Shown here piece by piece: positions 17,566 through 25,455 of a stretch of 64,000 nt of DNA. The notes beneath the pieces are model-generated. The model saw nothing but the letters and a program-made list of their open reading frames with translations, did no database searches and was not told the origin of the DNA. Every line of letters starts with the position of its first letter. Position 1 is the stretch's first letter. A program made the position numbers and the translations under genes. The stretch is from Burkholderiales bacterium. Its GTDB lineage: Bacteria > Pseudomonadota > Gammaproteobacteria > Burkholderiales > Nitrosomonadaceae. Location of the stretch: the NCBI GenBank assembly GCA_024235755.1, contig JACKLV010000006.1:1-64000 (forward strand), read 5' to 3'.

Positions 17566-17627
17566 CCAGCTTGCCGCACATTTGTCACTACAGCCGTAAC
17601 GATCACGAATTGCGACTTAACAGGCTG

Positions 17628-20609
17628 TTAATGCAGCTGCTTTTTACTATGCGTCAACAACCAATCCACCGTCCATTTCACACGGGTTTCATTACCGGCC
17701 AGATCCTTCACGCTGGCCTCAATTTCCGTATTGACATCCAAAATCGGATTGCGCAATGTCATGGTAATGATTTCGTGCTTGTCTGTTTTGTACGGAATGT
17801 TCTGGCATTTTTTCTGCTTGTTGTCGTGTATGCACATGACCAGGCTGTCCGGATGAATGCCGCTGCCGACATCCGTGGCGCCGATCTTTAAGCCGGTAAT
17901 ACGGTCTTCATCGACAGTTGCTACCAGATTTAACGTTGGTTTTTGCGTGTCCCTCAATTCCTGCGCGCCACCCGGCGAACCCAGATCGATCCAGCGCGAT
18001 AAAATCCCGAGTTCTTCCGGCGTAATCGAAGTCGAATGGCCGGCGCCAAAATCGATATCGTTCGGGTATTGCGCGTCCGTTCGGTTATCCGTACGCCGAT
18101 TGGCCGCCTTCCAGTACAGCAGACTGCCGCGGGAATTGAATGCTTTGATATATTTGGATAGGAATGGGCGGCTCAGCGCTTCACCGCTCATGCCTTTAGC
18201 CCTGAGTTCCGGCGGCGTGCATGTCTGTTGATTGTCGACAACCAGACACCACCAGGTCGTATTTTGCGCATGATTAATACCGTTCGTTTTGTCAAGCGCC
18301 AGTCCTGCCGCCGGCTGACTACCGCCATGACATGACACACAATGCCGGTCGAATATCGGTTTGATGTCGCGCGTAAATTCAATCTGCATGCCGTAGCCCG
18401 GTACCGAGCGGGTGGCGACGGTATTTCCGGACTTGCCGGTTAACAACGGCACCTCCCCTCTGCCGAGCTGCGGTATCTCATAGGCGCTTGTCGCCGCAAA
18501 GGAATCAGCAAACTGGATACGCGTCGGCCGCGCATGCACATGGCAGCCGCCGCAGGTTTTTTCCTCGCCCGGACGCAAATGCTGCCAGGACTGGTCAGTG
18601 TTCAAGGTGCGCCCGTCACAATCGATTCCCTGCATGATATATGGTGTGTTGGCCGGAAAGCTCAGCAGAAAACTGGTGTCCGGATGCCCGCTCGGATCCA
18701 TGATGCGGCCGCCGTCCGCTGCATAATGCAGCACCGGCACTTCCCCGAGAATCGCCACGCGCTCGCCGGTCACATTTGCAATCTGCTCGTGAATGTTCGC
18801 ACCGCGGTTGGGATAGGTAGCGATCATGCGCACACCGCACAATTCCTCGTCGGTATAATCAATGGTATCGGTACCCTGCAAATGAAAAGCATGCAGGTTT
18901 TCAAAAACCGGAACGCCGTCGCGCGGCAGCGTCTCGCGATCGGTAATCGACGCCGCGCCAAGCAGTCCGAAAGGCGTGCCGGGGGGCAGTTCAGGTCGAT
19001 CCGTCAGTTTATCTGCACGCGGCATTTCCGCCGGTTTCTCGATGCCATAGATTGCCTGATACGGCACCACCGCCCTGCCCATGATTTCATGCCAATCCGG
19101 CGAATCCACGATCAGTTGCAAATCGGACGGGTGACGCGATGGAATTTTGGTCGCCAGATAAATGCCGCCATCGCAACCCGGAATATCTTTATCGAGATGC
19201 GTGAGCAGATTCATGCCGGTGCCGCTGCCGCTGCCATTGATCAACGGCGGTGTCGGCTTGCCCATTTTTTTGAAGATCAAATCGTCGATCACGCTGCTGC
19301 ACAACCCTTTAAACCAGGTCATCATTAACCTGTTATCCGGCAATGCGCCTGGATGACTGAGCTTGCCCGTGAACAGCATCGGATCAGCGTATCCCGGCAC
19401 GGTTACTGCGGGTGGGTCGAGCGGCTTGGCGATCGCATCGTCATTAATCGCCCAGGGCGCCACATTGATGACATCGTGCGGCACATACATATCCGCAGGC
19501 ACGGCTACGTTATACGGACTCTTGCCTTCGATGCCTTTCGGCTCGGGCATGACGCAAATAATCACACCCGCGCCGTTATTGTTGCCGCGATAGTAATCCG
19601 AGAAGCAGACGCGTCCGTCCGACATCTGCGTCATAAAATGCGCCGCCATATGGTCTTCGCCGTAATAACTCACCGCATGATCGCCGCTATGCTGGCCGAA
19701 CAGCGGAAAATTCCCGGCGCCATCCGGCGCCTGGGTATATATATGAAACAGATTATCCAGCGTGGTAAACCAGCCCGGGCCGCTGTTGGCATATCTGAAC
19801 GGCAGACCGCCGAAAATCTGCCAGCTTGAATATGCCACCCGCCCGTCCATCAAATTGAACGGATGCTGTTCCTGGGAGAGCGAATGGTGGCTGGAGAGTT
19901 CGAGATTCTTCCAGTCCGTATCGATCGCCCAGATGCGCGTTCCAAGCCGGTTGGTGTTGGTTCTAAAAACCAGAGTGGATAGATTCCCGTCGCGCGTGGA
20001 AGTAAACGCCAGCCGGTTGTGACCGATAAAGGTGGGCCCCGCGTCGAACACGCCGTTTTCAAACGGCATGGCGTCAGTGACACCCGTATTCAAATTATAG
20101 ATATGCAGATGCGCGCCGGTTGACTGCAAATGCATACTGGGCAGATTCTGCCATCCCAGATTTTCGGGCTCCGCATCCGGGTGCAGCACCTGGCTGTGTA
20201 TATTCGCGGTATTGTGCACCAGCGTTCCGCGAAACACCGAGAACGCGATTTGTTTGCCGTCGAACGAAACCTGTGGATCGAGCGCCGCGCAGGCATTCTG
20301 TTTTGTCGAATTCGACGAGCAGTTATAAATGATCTGTTCGGAACCGTCAGGCTGACGCAGCATCAGATCGCAGGGTGCGGCAAATCCGCTGAAGAAATTA
20401 GTCACATCCGGCAGCACATCATACATATCCAACCCGCGCAGCGTGCGTGTAACGGTTTGTTTGACACCGTTCACGGTTACCGTCCCGGTCAAATCGAACG
20501 CGCCCGCCGCCCGTTCGCACCGGGAATAAACAATCGGCACGGATGCAAAGAGTTGGACAGTATGCAGCATGCCCCATAACAAGCACGCCGCCAGCATTAT
20601 TTTTTTCAT
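17628..20609 (-). CDS. Secreted diheme c-type protein resembling hydrazine synthase alpha subunit
   Basis: About 993-aa periplasmic protein. The ATG at 20607-20609 begins MKKIMLAACLLWGMLHTVQL, a signal peptide with cleavage after LFA; the open frame extends to 20717 but those residues do not fit a signal. The N-terminal half has TolB/propeller-like repeats (ALDPQVSFDGKQIAFSVF, HNRLAFTSTRDG). Two heme c sites follow: CGGCH near residue 686 and CVSCH near 757. The stretch before the first (LSFPANTPYIMQGID, then SWQHLRPGEEKTCGGCH) resembles the middle domain of the anammox hydrazine synthase alpha subunit. The C-terminal 110 residues look like an Ig-type domain. Real substrate unknown; hydrazine synthesis is not implied, since no beta or gamma subunit lies nearby. 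The ribosome site is weak. Confidence 0.7.
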   Translation of the reverse strand: MKKIMLAACLLWGMLHTVQLFASVPIVYSRCERAAGAFDLTGTVTVNGVKQTVTRTLRGLDMYDVLPDVTNFFSGFAAPCDLMLRQPDGSEQIIYNCSSNSTKQNACAALDPQVSFDGKQIAFSVFRGTLVHNTANIHSQVLHPDAEPENLGWQNLPSMHLQSTGAHLHIYNLNTGVTDAMPFENGVFDAGPTFIGHNRLAFTSTRDGNLSTLVFRTNTNRLGTRIWAIDTDWKNLELSSHHSLSQEQHPFNLMDGRVAYSSWQIFGGLPFRYANSGPGWFTTLDNLFHIYTQAPDGAGNFPLFGQHSGDHAVSYYGEDHMAAHFMTQMSDGRVCFSDYYRGNNNGAGVIICVMPEPKGIEGKSPYNVAVPADMYVPHDVINVAPWAINDDAIAKPLDPPAVTVPGYADPMLFTGKLSHPGALPDNRLMMTWFKGLCSSVIDDLIFKKMGKPTPPLINGSGSGTGMNLLTHLDKDIPGCDGGIYLATKIPSRHPSDLQLIVDSPDWHEIMGRAVVPYQAIYGIEKPAEMPRADKLTDRPELPPGTPFGLLGAASITDRETLPRDGVPVFENLHAFHLQGTDTIDYTDEELCGVRMIATYPNRGANIHEQIANVTGERVAILGEVPVLHYAADGGRIMDPSGHPDTSFLLSFPANTPYIMQGIDCDGRTLNTDQSWQHLRPGEEKTCGGCHVHARPTRIQFADSFAATSAYEIPQLGRGEVPLLTGKSGNTVATRSVPGYGMQIEFTRDIKPIFDRHCVSCHGGSQPAAGLALDKTNGINHAQNTTWWCLVVDNQQTCTPPELRAKGMSGEALSRPFLSKYIKAFNSRGSLLYWKAANRRTDNRTDAQYPNDIDFGAGHSTSITPEELGILSRWIDLGSPGGAQELRDTQKPTLNLVATVDEDRITGLKIGATDVGSGIHPDSLVMCIHDNKQKKCQNIPYKTDKHEIITMTLRNPILDVNTEIEASVKDLAGNETRVKWTVDWLLTHSKKQLH

Positions 20610-20739
20610 TTTAAAAGTCTGTACAAAGCTGTTGATTTTGAAATGATCATACCCCCCGCTTCCGCGTAATTCAATACAGCCGAGCTTGTTCTGCAACCGC
20701 ATTACCTGCCTCTGCATGCAAGATAAATTTTTACATAAC

Positions 20740-20782
20740 TGTGATATAAATCACACAGGATCGCACTTTAATCCATTATACT
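20740..20782 (+). promoter_or_regulatory. CRP-type site with class II promoter for the LuxR-type gene
   Basis: TGTGATATAAATCACA at 20740-20755 matches TGTGA-N6-TCACA perfectly, the CRP/FNR-superfamily consensus in its CRP form. With its centre (20747.5) at -41.5, the plus-strand -10 hexamer is expected at 20777-20782, which reads TATACT (5 of 6 matches). The predicted start is 20789, about 103 nt before the LuxR-type ATG. On the minus strand the same position reads CATGCA, a poor -10, so the site more clearly serves the plus-strand gene, although it may also affect the diheme-protein gene, whose ATG is 138 nt away. Confidence 0.6.
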
Positions 20783-20891
20783 GCCTTGAATACCCTGAAT
20801 CAGCATGTGATTTTATTTAACATTTTTACCATAGCATAAGCATTCTTTTCATTGATCGAAGCTTCACGAATAACAAAAACGGAGGCGAAAG

Positions 20892-22001
20892 ATGAATCAA
20901 GAAATTGTTCCGGACATGCTTTCCGGCACCGAGCATCAGAAAACACTGGCGATTATCAACTGGCTCAACAATTGCCGGACCAAAAATGAATTCAACCTGG
21001 CCCTGAAAGAAGCGCTGCTTCCCCTGATCGCATGCAACGGCGTTTTTTACGAACAGCCGTCAGCGAGGCAACATGAGCAGAATAATACTCAGCCTAATAC
21101 CTTGCCGTTTGGCAGCATTAACCTTTCAAACTGTTGTGAACACAACTGGCAACAACTCATGCACACCACAGCACAAATCCCGGCAGCTACACGATCCGCC
21201 GTACATATCTCGGATATCCGGTTAACAGACCTGACACCCGGCAACAGCCATGATCGCAATGTCACTTCAGACGCACTCTCCGCCTCTCTTGACCCATTCC
21301 AGCAACAGGCTCACCGCCATTGCGCCATCCTCTCCCTTCACGACGAACAAAATCAGGCCTGCCGGCTACACTTTTGCCGCCTGAACGACCGAAAGCATAT
21401 CTTCAGCCAACGTGATATCACGCTGTTGAACGTGCTTAAATCACCGTTGCTGCAAACACTGAAAATGATACTGTTCCATGAGGAAAGCAGGAATTCCCGC
21501 CACATCATGGATTTATGGTCTGCACATTCGGAGCCGGTTGCGGTCATCCGCGATAACGGCAGCACGCTTTTTCAAAGCCCGGCATTTGAACATATTCTCC
21601 AGCAGCAAAAACACCTATTCTTGTCTACCGCATTAACGCTGATCCAGAACATCCAGCGCAAACAGCTCGAATGGCACAGCTTTTTGTCAAAACTCGGCAA
21701 ACGCCTGTATGAAATCAAATTGACACTGGTCAGCAGCGGCAACGACCAATTTCATCAGACCTATCTCATTCAGTTGTCACGAGTCACCCACGCCATCGGC
21801 AAAATCTTCAACCAGTTGCAACGAAAAAACCTGACTCAGCGCGAACTCGAAATCGCCCTGCTGATTTACCAAGGCACCCCAACCCGCGAAATCGCCGAAA
21901 CAATTCATCTGAGCTATCACACCGTGCGCAACCATATTAAAAGCATTTACAGCAAATTGGGTGTTTCGTCGCGTGGGGAGATGTTGGTGTGGGTAGGGTA
22001 A
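20892..22001 (+). CDS. LuxR-type transcriptional regulator
   Basis: 369-aa regulator. The C-terminal helix-turn-helix (about residues 308-367) reads LTQRELEIALLIYQGTPTRE then LSYHTVRNHIKSIYSKLGVS, the GerE/LuxR pattern. The N-terminal 300 residues show no receiver domain and no clear autoinducer pocket; a GAF/PAS-like sensory fold is possible. A strong GGAGG lies 7 nt before the ATG. It is divergent from the diheme-protein gene and may regulate it; the shared region holds a CRP-type site. Confidence 0.85.
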   Translation: MNQEIVPDMLSGTEHQKTLAIINWLNNCRTKNEFNLALKEALLPLIACNGVFYEQPSARQHEQNNTQPNTLPFGSINLSNCCEHNWQQLMHTTAQIPAATRSAVHISDIRLTDLTPGNSHDRNVTSDALSASLDPFQQQAHRHCAILSLHDEQNQACRLHFCRLNDRKHIFSQRDITLLNVLKSPLLQTLKMILFHEESRNSRHIMDLWSAHSEPVAVIRDNGSTLFQSPAFEHILQQQKHLFLSTALTLIQNIQRKQLEWHSFLSKLGKRLYEIKLTLVSSGNDQFHQTYLIQLSRVTHAIGKIFNQLQRKNLTQRELEIALLIYQGTPTREIAETIHLSYHTVRNHIKSIYSKLGVSSRGEMLVWVG

Positions 22002-22159
22002 CTTAGCGTTTACGTCCAGACTTTATTTGGATTTGGCAGCTTGGACTACAAAATGACTCAATTGGGTTATTTAATACGTTACTTAAATAAAGTATAAAAA
22101 GTCTAATATGAAAAATTTCTTATCCATTATCTATATTTTGATTCGCTAAAGGTACAAAA

Positions 22160-23370
22160 ATGAAAAAAACTGGGATACTGACTTCGCTACTTATACTTAT
22201 ATTTCTTTTTCAGGTTGCTCATCAGTTGTTGGTCCCTGAAAAAAGTCTATTTAACGGAGGCAGGGTAACACCAGCTTCTGCTAATCAGATGTTTGACGAA
22301 AGCTTTGAAGGATTTAATGATAACGCATTGATAGAGCTAATAGATCCGATACATCTTGGTATTTGGCCACCAAAAAAAACGATTAGATAAACAAAATACC
22401 GACACGGAAAATACCGACACGGCCGAGCGCCTCCACACGGCCGAGCGCTTCCGTATCGCTTTTTATAATGCTAATAATGATAGTGAATATAAAAAGCAAC
22501 GGAACTAATACAGCTCATCGATCCCAGATACAAGACCGACTTATTGCCGCATCTAATCAAAGATGCAATATATATACAACTTACCTTAAACGTATCAGTG
22601 CCCATAACAATGGAATCTTGGGTACTTTAACAACAGCATTAGGCGGTGCAGGCGCGATTGTAACCGGTGCCGAAGCCGCACGGATTTTAGCTGGCTTAGC
22701 AGGAATTGCAAGCGGTACAAGAGCGGAATTAAACCAAGCGATATTTGAATCCGTAGCAACCAGCGTCATCGTTCCGGCCATACAAAAAACGCCGTGAAAG
22801 CATTTTAAAAGAAATTAGAAATAAACGTAGTGGTGACAGTGGGTTAGGAATAGAAGAATACACTATCGAGGGCGCAGTTGCTGATGCGATTTTATACCAT
22901 GGTGCTTGTAGTTTAGATGCAGGAATAGCTGAAGCACAACAAAGCATCCATGGAATTGAGAATGTTGGTCTTAAACAATTTCTAACTGCTCAAGCTATGA
23001 CTATGGGCTCCGCACATCTTGCCTCGATTGTTTTACCCAACCTGAACTTAAAAGTTCAATGAAAAGTTAATCAAATATAAAGCGGAAGTTTCCAAAATTG
23101 ATTCATCGAAAGCGGGTCAAACAGAATTGTCTACAAAACTTGACGAACTAATTTTATCGAGCAACGAAAATGGTGATCGTTTTACAAGGGCAACTGCTAT
23201 AGATACAGAATTACAAAACGTATTTAACGAATATGTATCAACCCAAGGCAGGGATTTTTCAACACATTATCTCATTGAATAATCAACAAAAAAAGGCAAA
23301 GTCATTTTTTGAAGAACTTGCTACTATAGAAAATGAGATTCAAGACAAATTAAGTAAATTAAAATCATAG
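22160..23370 (+). pseudogene. Decayed gene for a membrane-anchored protein of about 400 aa, unknown family
   Basis: Coding sense can be followed across at least five frame breaks. It starts at the ATG at 22160 (anchor MKKTGILTSLLILIFLFQVA) and seems to end as a 76-aa ORF, but the A8 run at 22372-22379 read as A7 continues into TAERFRIAFYNANNDSEYKK. Further breaks lie near 22505 (about 25 nt of extra sequence), at A6 22784-22789, A4 23050-23053 and the T5 run near 23264. Removing one base from each homopolymer joins the pieces through a Gly/Ala-rich helical middle (ILGTLTTALGGAGAIVTGAE) to a coiled-coil-like end (FFEELATIENEIQDKLSKLK) with stop at 23370. The family was not recognised. All lesions are small indels, so decay or error-prone assembly must both be considered. 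Confidence 0.6.
22393..22452 (+). repeat. Two short tandem duplications inside the decayed gene
   Basis: A 15-bp unit AAAATACCGACACGG is exactly duplicated (22393-22407, 22408-22422), and an overlapping 18-bp unit ACACGGCCGAGCGCCTCC is duplicated with one change (22417-22434, 22435-22452). Both lengths are multiples of three and, in the restored frame, encode NTDTE and TAERLH/TAERFR repeats. They probably arose by slippage while the gene was still read. Confidence 0.7.
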
Positions 23371-23388
23371 AAAAAGAAGGGACAGGAA

Positions 23389-24177
23389 ATGCAAAAATTT
23401 GTTGACACATTACGATTAAACTTTCGTTCTGAACCTCACATAAACGATTCGAATATTATTGAAGTTCTGCATCTAGGTCAGCCTGTTAGCATACATGAAA
23501 AAAGCAAGCGAAAATTACGTTAAAGTAACTGCCATAATAGGTGGAGTTGACAAAGAAGGTTTTGTCTCTGAAAAGTACCTACGCGATCCGGTATCTGATG
23601 GACGAGAAGCACTTATACACCAGGTTATCCATGAGTGGAAGCGTTTTAATTTTGGGCTTGGTAGAGAACACGAAGACCCTTATTTTGAATATATTGGAGA
23701 AATGTGGAGACGGATCAATTTAGATCTTGATGGAAAGGATCGCGATGTACCGTGGTCTGCAGCAGCAATATCTTATATGGTGCACAACGCTGGACAAACG
23801 CTACTCACTACCAAATATTCGAAGTTTCACTTTGCTGCAGCTCATTCACGTTATGTTCATGACTCAATCAAAAACGGTTTTCTAATGACAAAGACACACC
23901 TTTCTGGGGGTATGACTTGCACGAACGCCGCCCTCAAATCGGTGATATTGTCTGCAGAGGACGCGCAGGAAGTAATGTTGACTTTGATCACGCTTCCAAG
24001 CACGACAGCTTTAAGAGCCATTGCGATATCATAGTCAGAATTAAGGAAGAAACAGTCGTCGCCATTGGCGGGAACGTAAGTCATAGTGTTAAAAGAACAG
24101 AGTATGACAAAACACCAAGTGGATTCTTGGATGATACTAAAAATGTTTATGCCATCCTCGTCAATCTACATGATTAA
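23389..24177 (+). pseudogene. Frameshifted SH3b plus DUF2272 protein gene
   Basis: The ATG at 23389, after an AGG-containing ribosome site, begins an SH3b-like domain (LRLNFRSEPHINDSNIIEVL). The A6 run at 23498-23503, read as A5, continues it as IHEKASENYVKVTAIIGG...EGFVSEKYL, then the DUF2272 domain: PYFEYIGEMWRRINLDLDGK, VPWSAAAISYMVHNAG. A second break at 23901-23903 (T3 read as T4) restores FWGYDLHERRPQIGDIVCRG and HCDIIVRIKEETVVAIGGNV, with stop at 24175-24177. DUF2272 is related in pattern to NlpC/CHAP-type papain-fold cell-wall enzymes, with the motifs WSAA and HCDIV. As read, no full-length product is made. The stop overlaps the next ATG as TAATG. Confidence 0.7.
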
Positions 24178-24539
24178 TGAGTTTTATTAAAAGTATTTTA
24201 GCTGGAATTGGAGTTCTAGTTCTGGGACTTTCAGCTTGTGCTGATAGGCCATTTATAACATCATCCAATTCAATTAATCAACTACGTAACACATGTTTGT
24301 TAGAAGCTGAACAGCTGACTAAGCCAGCAATTGTATATAGCAATCAAAGAAATCCAAGATTTGAAACAATCACACTTAAACCCGGTCATTTTATATATAG
24401 GTGTGAAAAACAGGCTAACTGGATGATCATTATGTACCCAAGAAGTGGTGAAAAAATTGACTGTAGCTACCGAAATATTGAAAATCTGTGTCCCGTTGGC
24501 TGGGTTAAAAATAATTTAGAAACCATAACTACGGATTAG
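24177..24539 (+). CDS. Small lipoprotein with SH3-like C-terminal part
   Basis: 120-aa lipoprotein. The signal MSFIKSILAGIGVLVLGLSA ends in the lipobox LSAC (Cys 21). The mature part has a Phe/Tyr-x-Cys then Trp pattern (HFIYRCEKQANWMIIMYP) and ends with CPVGWVKNN, which resembles small SH3-like proteins found in integron cassettes and with DUF2272 genes. Its ATG overlaps the stop of the DUF2272 frame (TAATG), so it was translationally coupled to it. A role as partner or protector of the DUF2272 protein is possible from this linkage, but unproven. Confidence 0.7.
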   Translation: MSFIKSILAGIGVLVLGLSACADRPFITSSNSINQLRNTCLLEAEQLTKPAIVYSNQRNPRFETITLKPGHFIYRCEKQANWMIIMYPRSGEKIDCSYRNIENLCPVGWVKNNLETITTD

Positions 24540-24585
24540 AAATCGCAGGGCATTAATAAATTACAAAAACAAACATTTCGCAGCC

Positions 24586-25314
24586 TCACTCATCCTTCTT
24601 CCGCAAATCCATAAACTGCTTCCGCGACATTTCCAGAAACATCGCTGTCGACAGCCCGCCTCCGGCAAAAATCATGCACATCACCATAATCTGATAACGC
24701 GCCGCAATCAGCGGAGAAATGCCGGAGAGTATCTGTCCGGTCATCATGCCGGGTAAGGACACGAGACCGACGGCAAGCATGGCGTTGATGGTAGGGATCA
24801 TGGCTGCGCGCATGGCAATGTTGCGGGCCTGTTCAAAATTTATCTGCCGTTCCAGTTCGGCGTTCATGCGCTCTGCAGCAAGACTGACGGCATTCATTGA
24901 ATTGGCGAACACCATGCCAGCCAGGGGTATCATGTACTGAGGCAGATACCAGGGTTCCAGTTGCAAAACGCCTTGCGTGACGATAACGAGCACGATGCCA
25001 CCGCCAATCAAAATGGAGATCAATGCCTGCCTGTAAAGCGAAACTCGCCGGGTTTTAACGGTACCCAGCGCAATCCAGCTGGCAACCGTCACCATCACAA
25101 TCAGTACCGCGATGACAATCAGCGAATTCTCCGCTTCGAAGATATACATGAGGCAATAGCCGATGAGCAGCAATTGCACCAGCATACGGCCCAGAGCATA
25201 CGTAGCATGGCCGGGGGCAAGCGACCATTTCCAGAGAATACCGATCACAAGCAAAACCGGTATAAAAACCAGTGTGAGGCTCAACAGCGATATGGTCTGT
25301 ACAGAATCGTTCAT
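24586..25314 (-). CDS. fetB: FetB/YbbM-family ABC transporter permease (UPF0014)
   Basis: 242-aa inner-membrane protein with about seven hydrophobic segments. The family signature is clear: YMIPLAGMVFANSMNAVSLA, then ERMNAELE, and AMIPTINAMLAVGLVSLPGM followed by MMTGQILSGISP. In E. coli, FetB with the ATPase FetA exports iron and protects against peroxide. Here no ATPase gene is adjacent: the left neighbour is a small lipoprotein on the other strand, and the right neighbour is lactate permease 141 nt upstream. FetA must be elsewhere or absent. Confidence 0.88.
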   Translation of the reverse strand: MNDSVQTISLLSLTLVFIPVLLVIGILWKWSLAPGHATYALGRMLVQLLLIGYCLMYIFEAENSLIVIAVLIVMVTVASWIALGTVKTRRVSLYRQALISILIGGGIVLVIVTQGVLQLEPWYLPQYMIPLAGMVFANSMNAVSLAAERMNAELERQINFEQARNIAMRAAMIPTINAMLAVGLVSLPGMMTGQILSGISPLIAARYQIMVMCMIFAGGGLSTAMFLEMSRKQFMDLRKKDE

Positions 25315-25455
25315 GTTTGTCCCGGTTTCCCGTTTTTGGAATTACTATCAGTTAATTTACCAACTTTACAGCGATTGAAACAGGCTTCGGCATTTTGGAT
25401 AACGAATTCTAATACCCGCCATGCGGCAGTATCAAACAAAAAAACAGACCGTTGC

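Noticed and set aside
18534..19328. Long plus-strand ORF opposite the diheme-protein gene
   Set aside because: It is a codon-usage shadow of the minus-strand gene with no ribosome site and no recognisable domain.
17628..20609. Taking the diheme protein as evidence of hydrazine synthesis or anammox
   Set aside because: No beta or gamma subunit or hydrazine dehydrogenase gene is present; the family pattern alone does not support that function.
22468..22797. 109-codon ORF as an independent gene
   Set aside because: It has no ribosome site and its coding sense continues in other frames on both sides; it is a fragment of the decayed gene 22160-23370.
22160..24539. Prophage or genomic island call for the decayed locus
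   Set aside because: No integrase, attachment site, tRNA or phage structural gene is present nearby.
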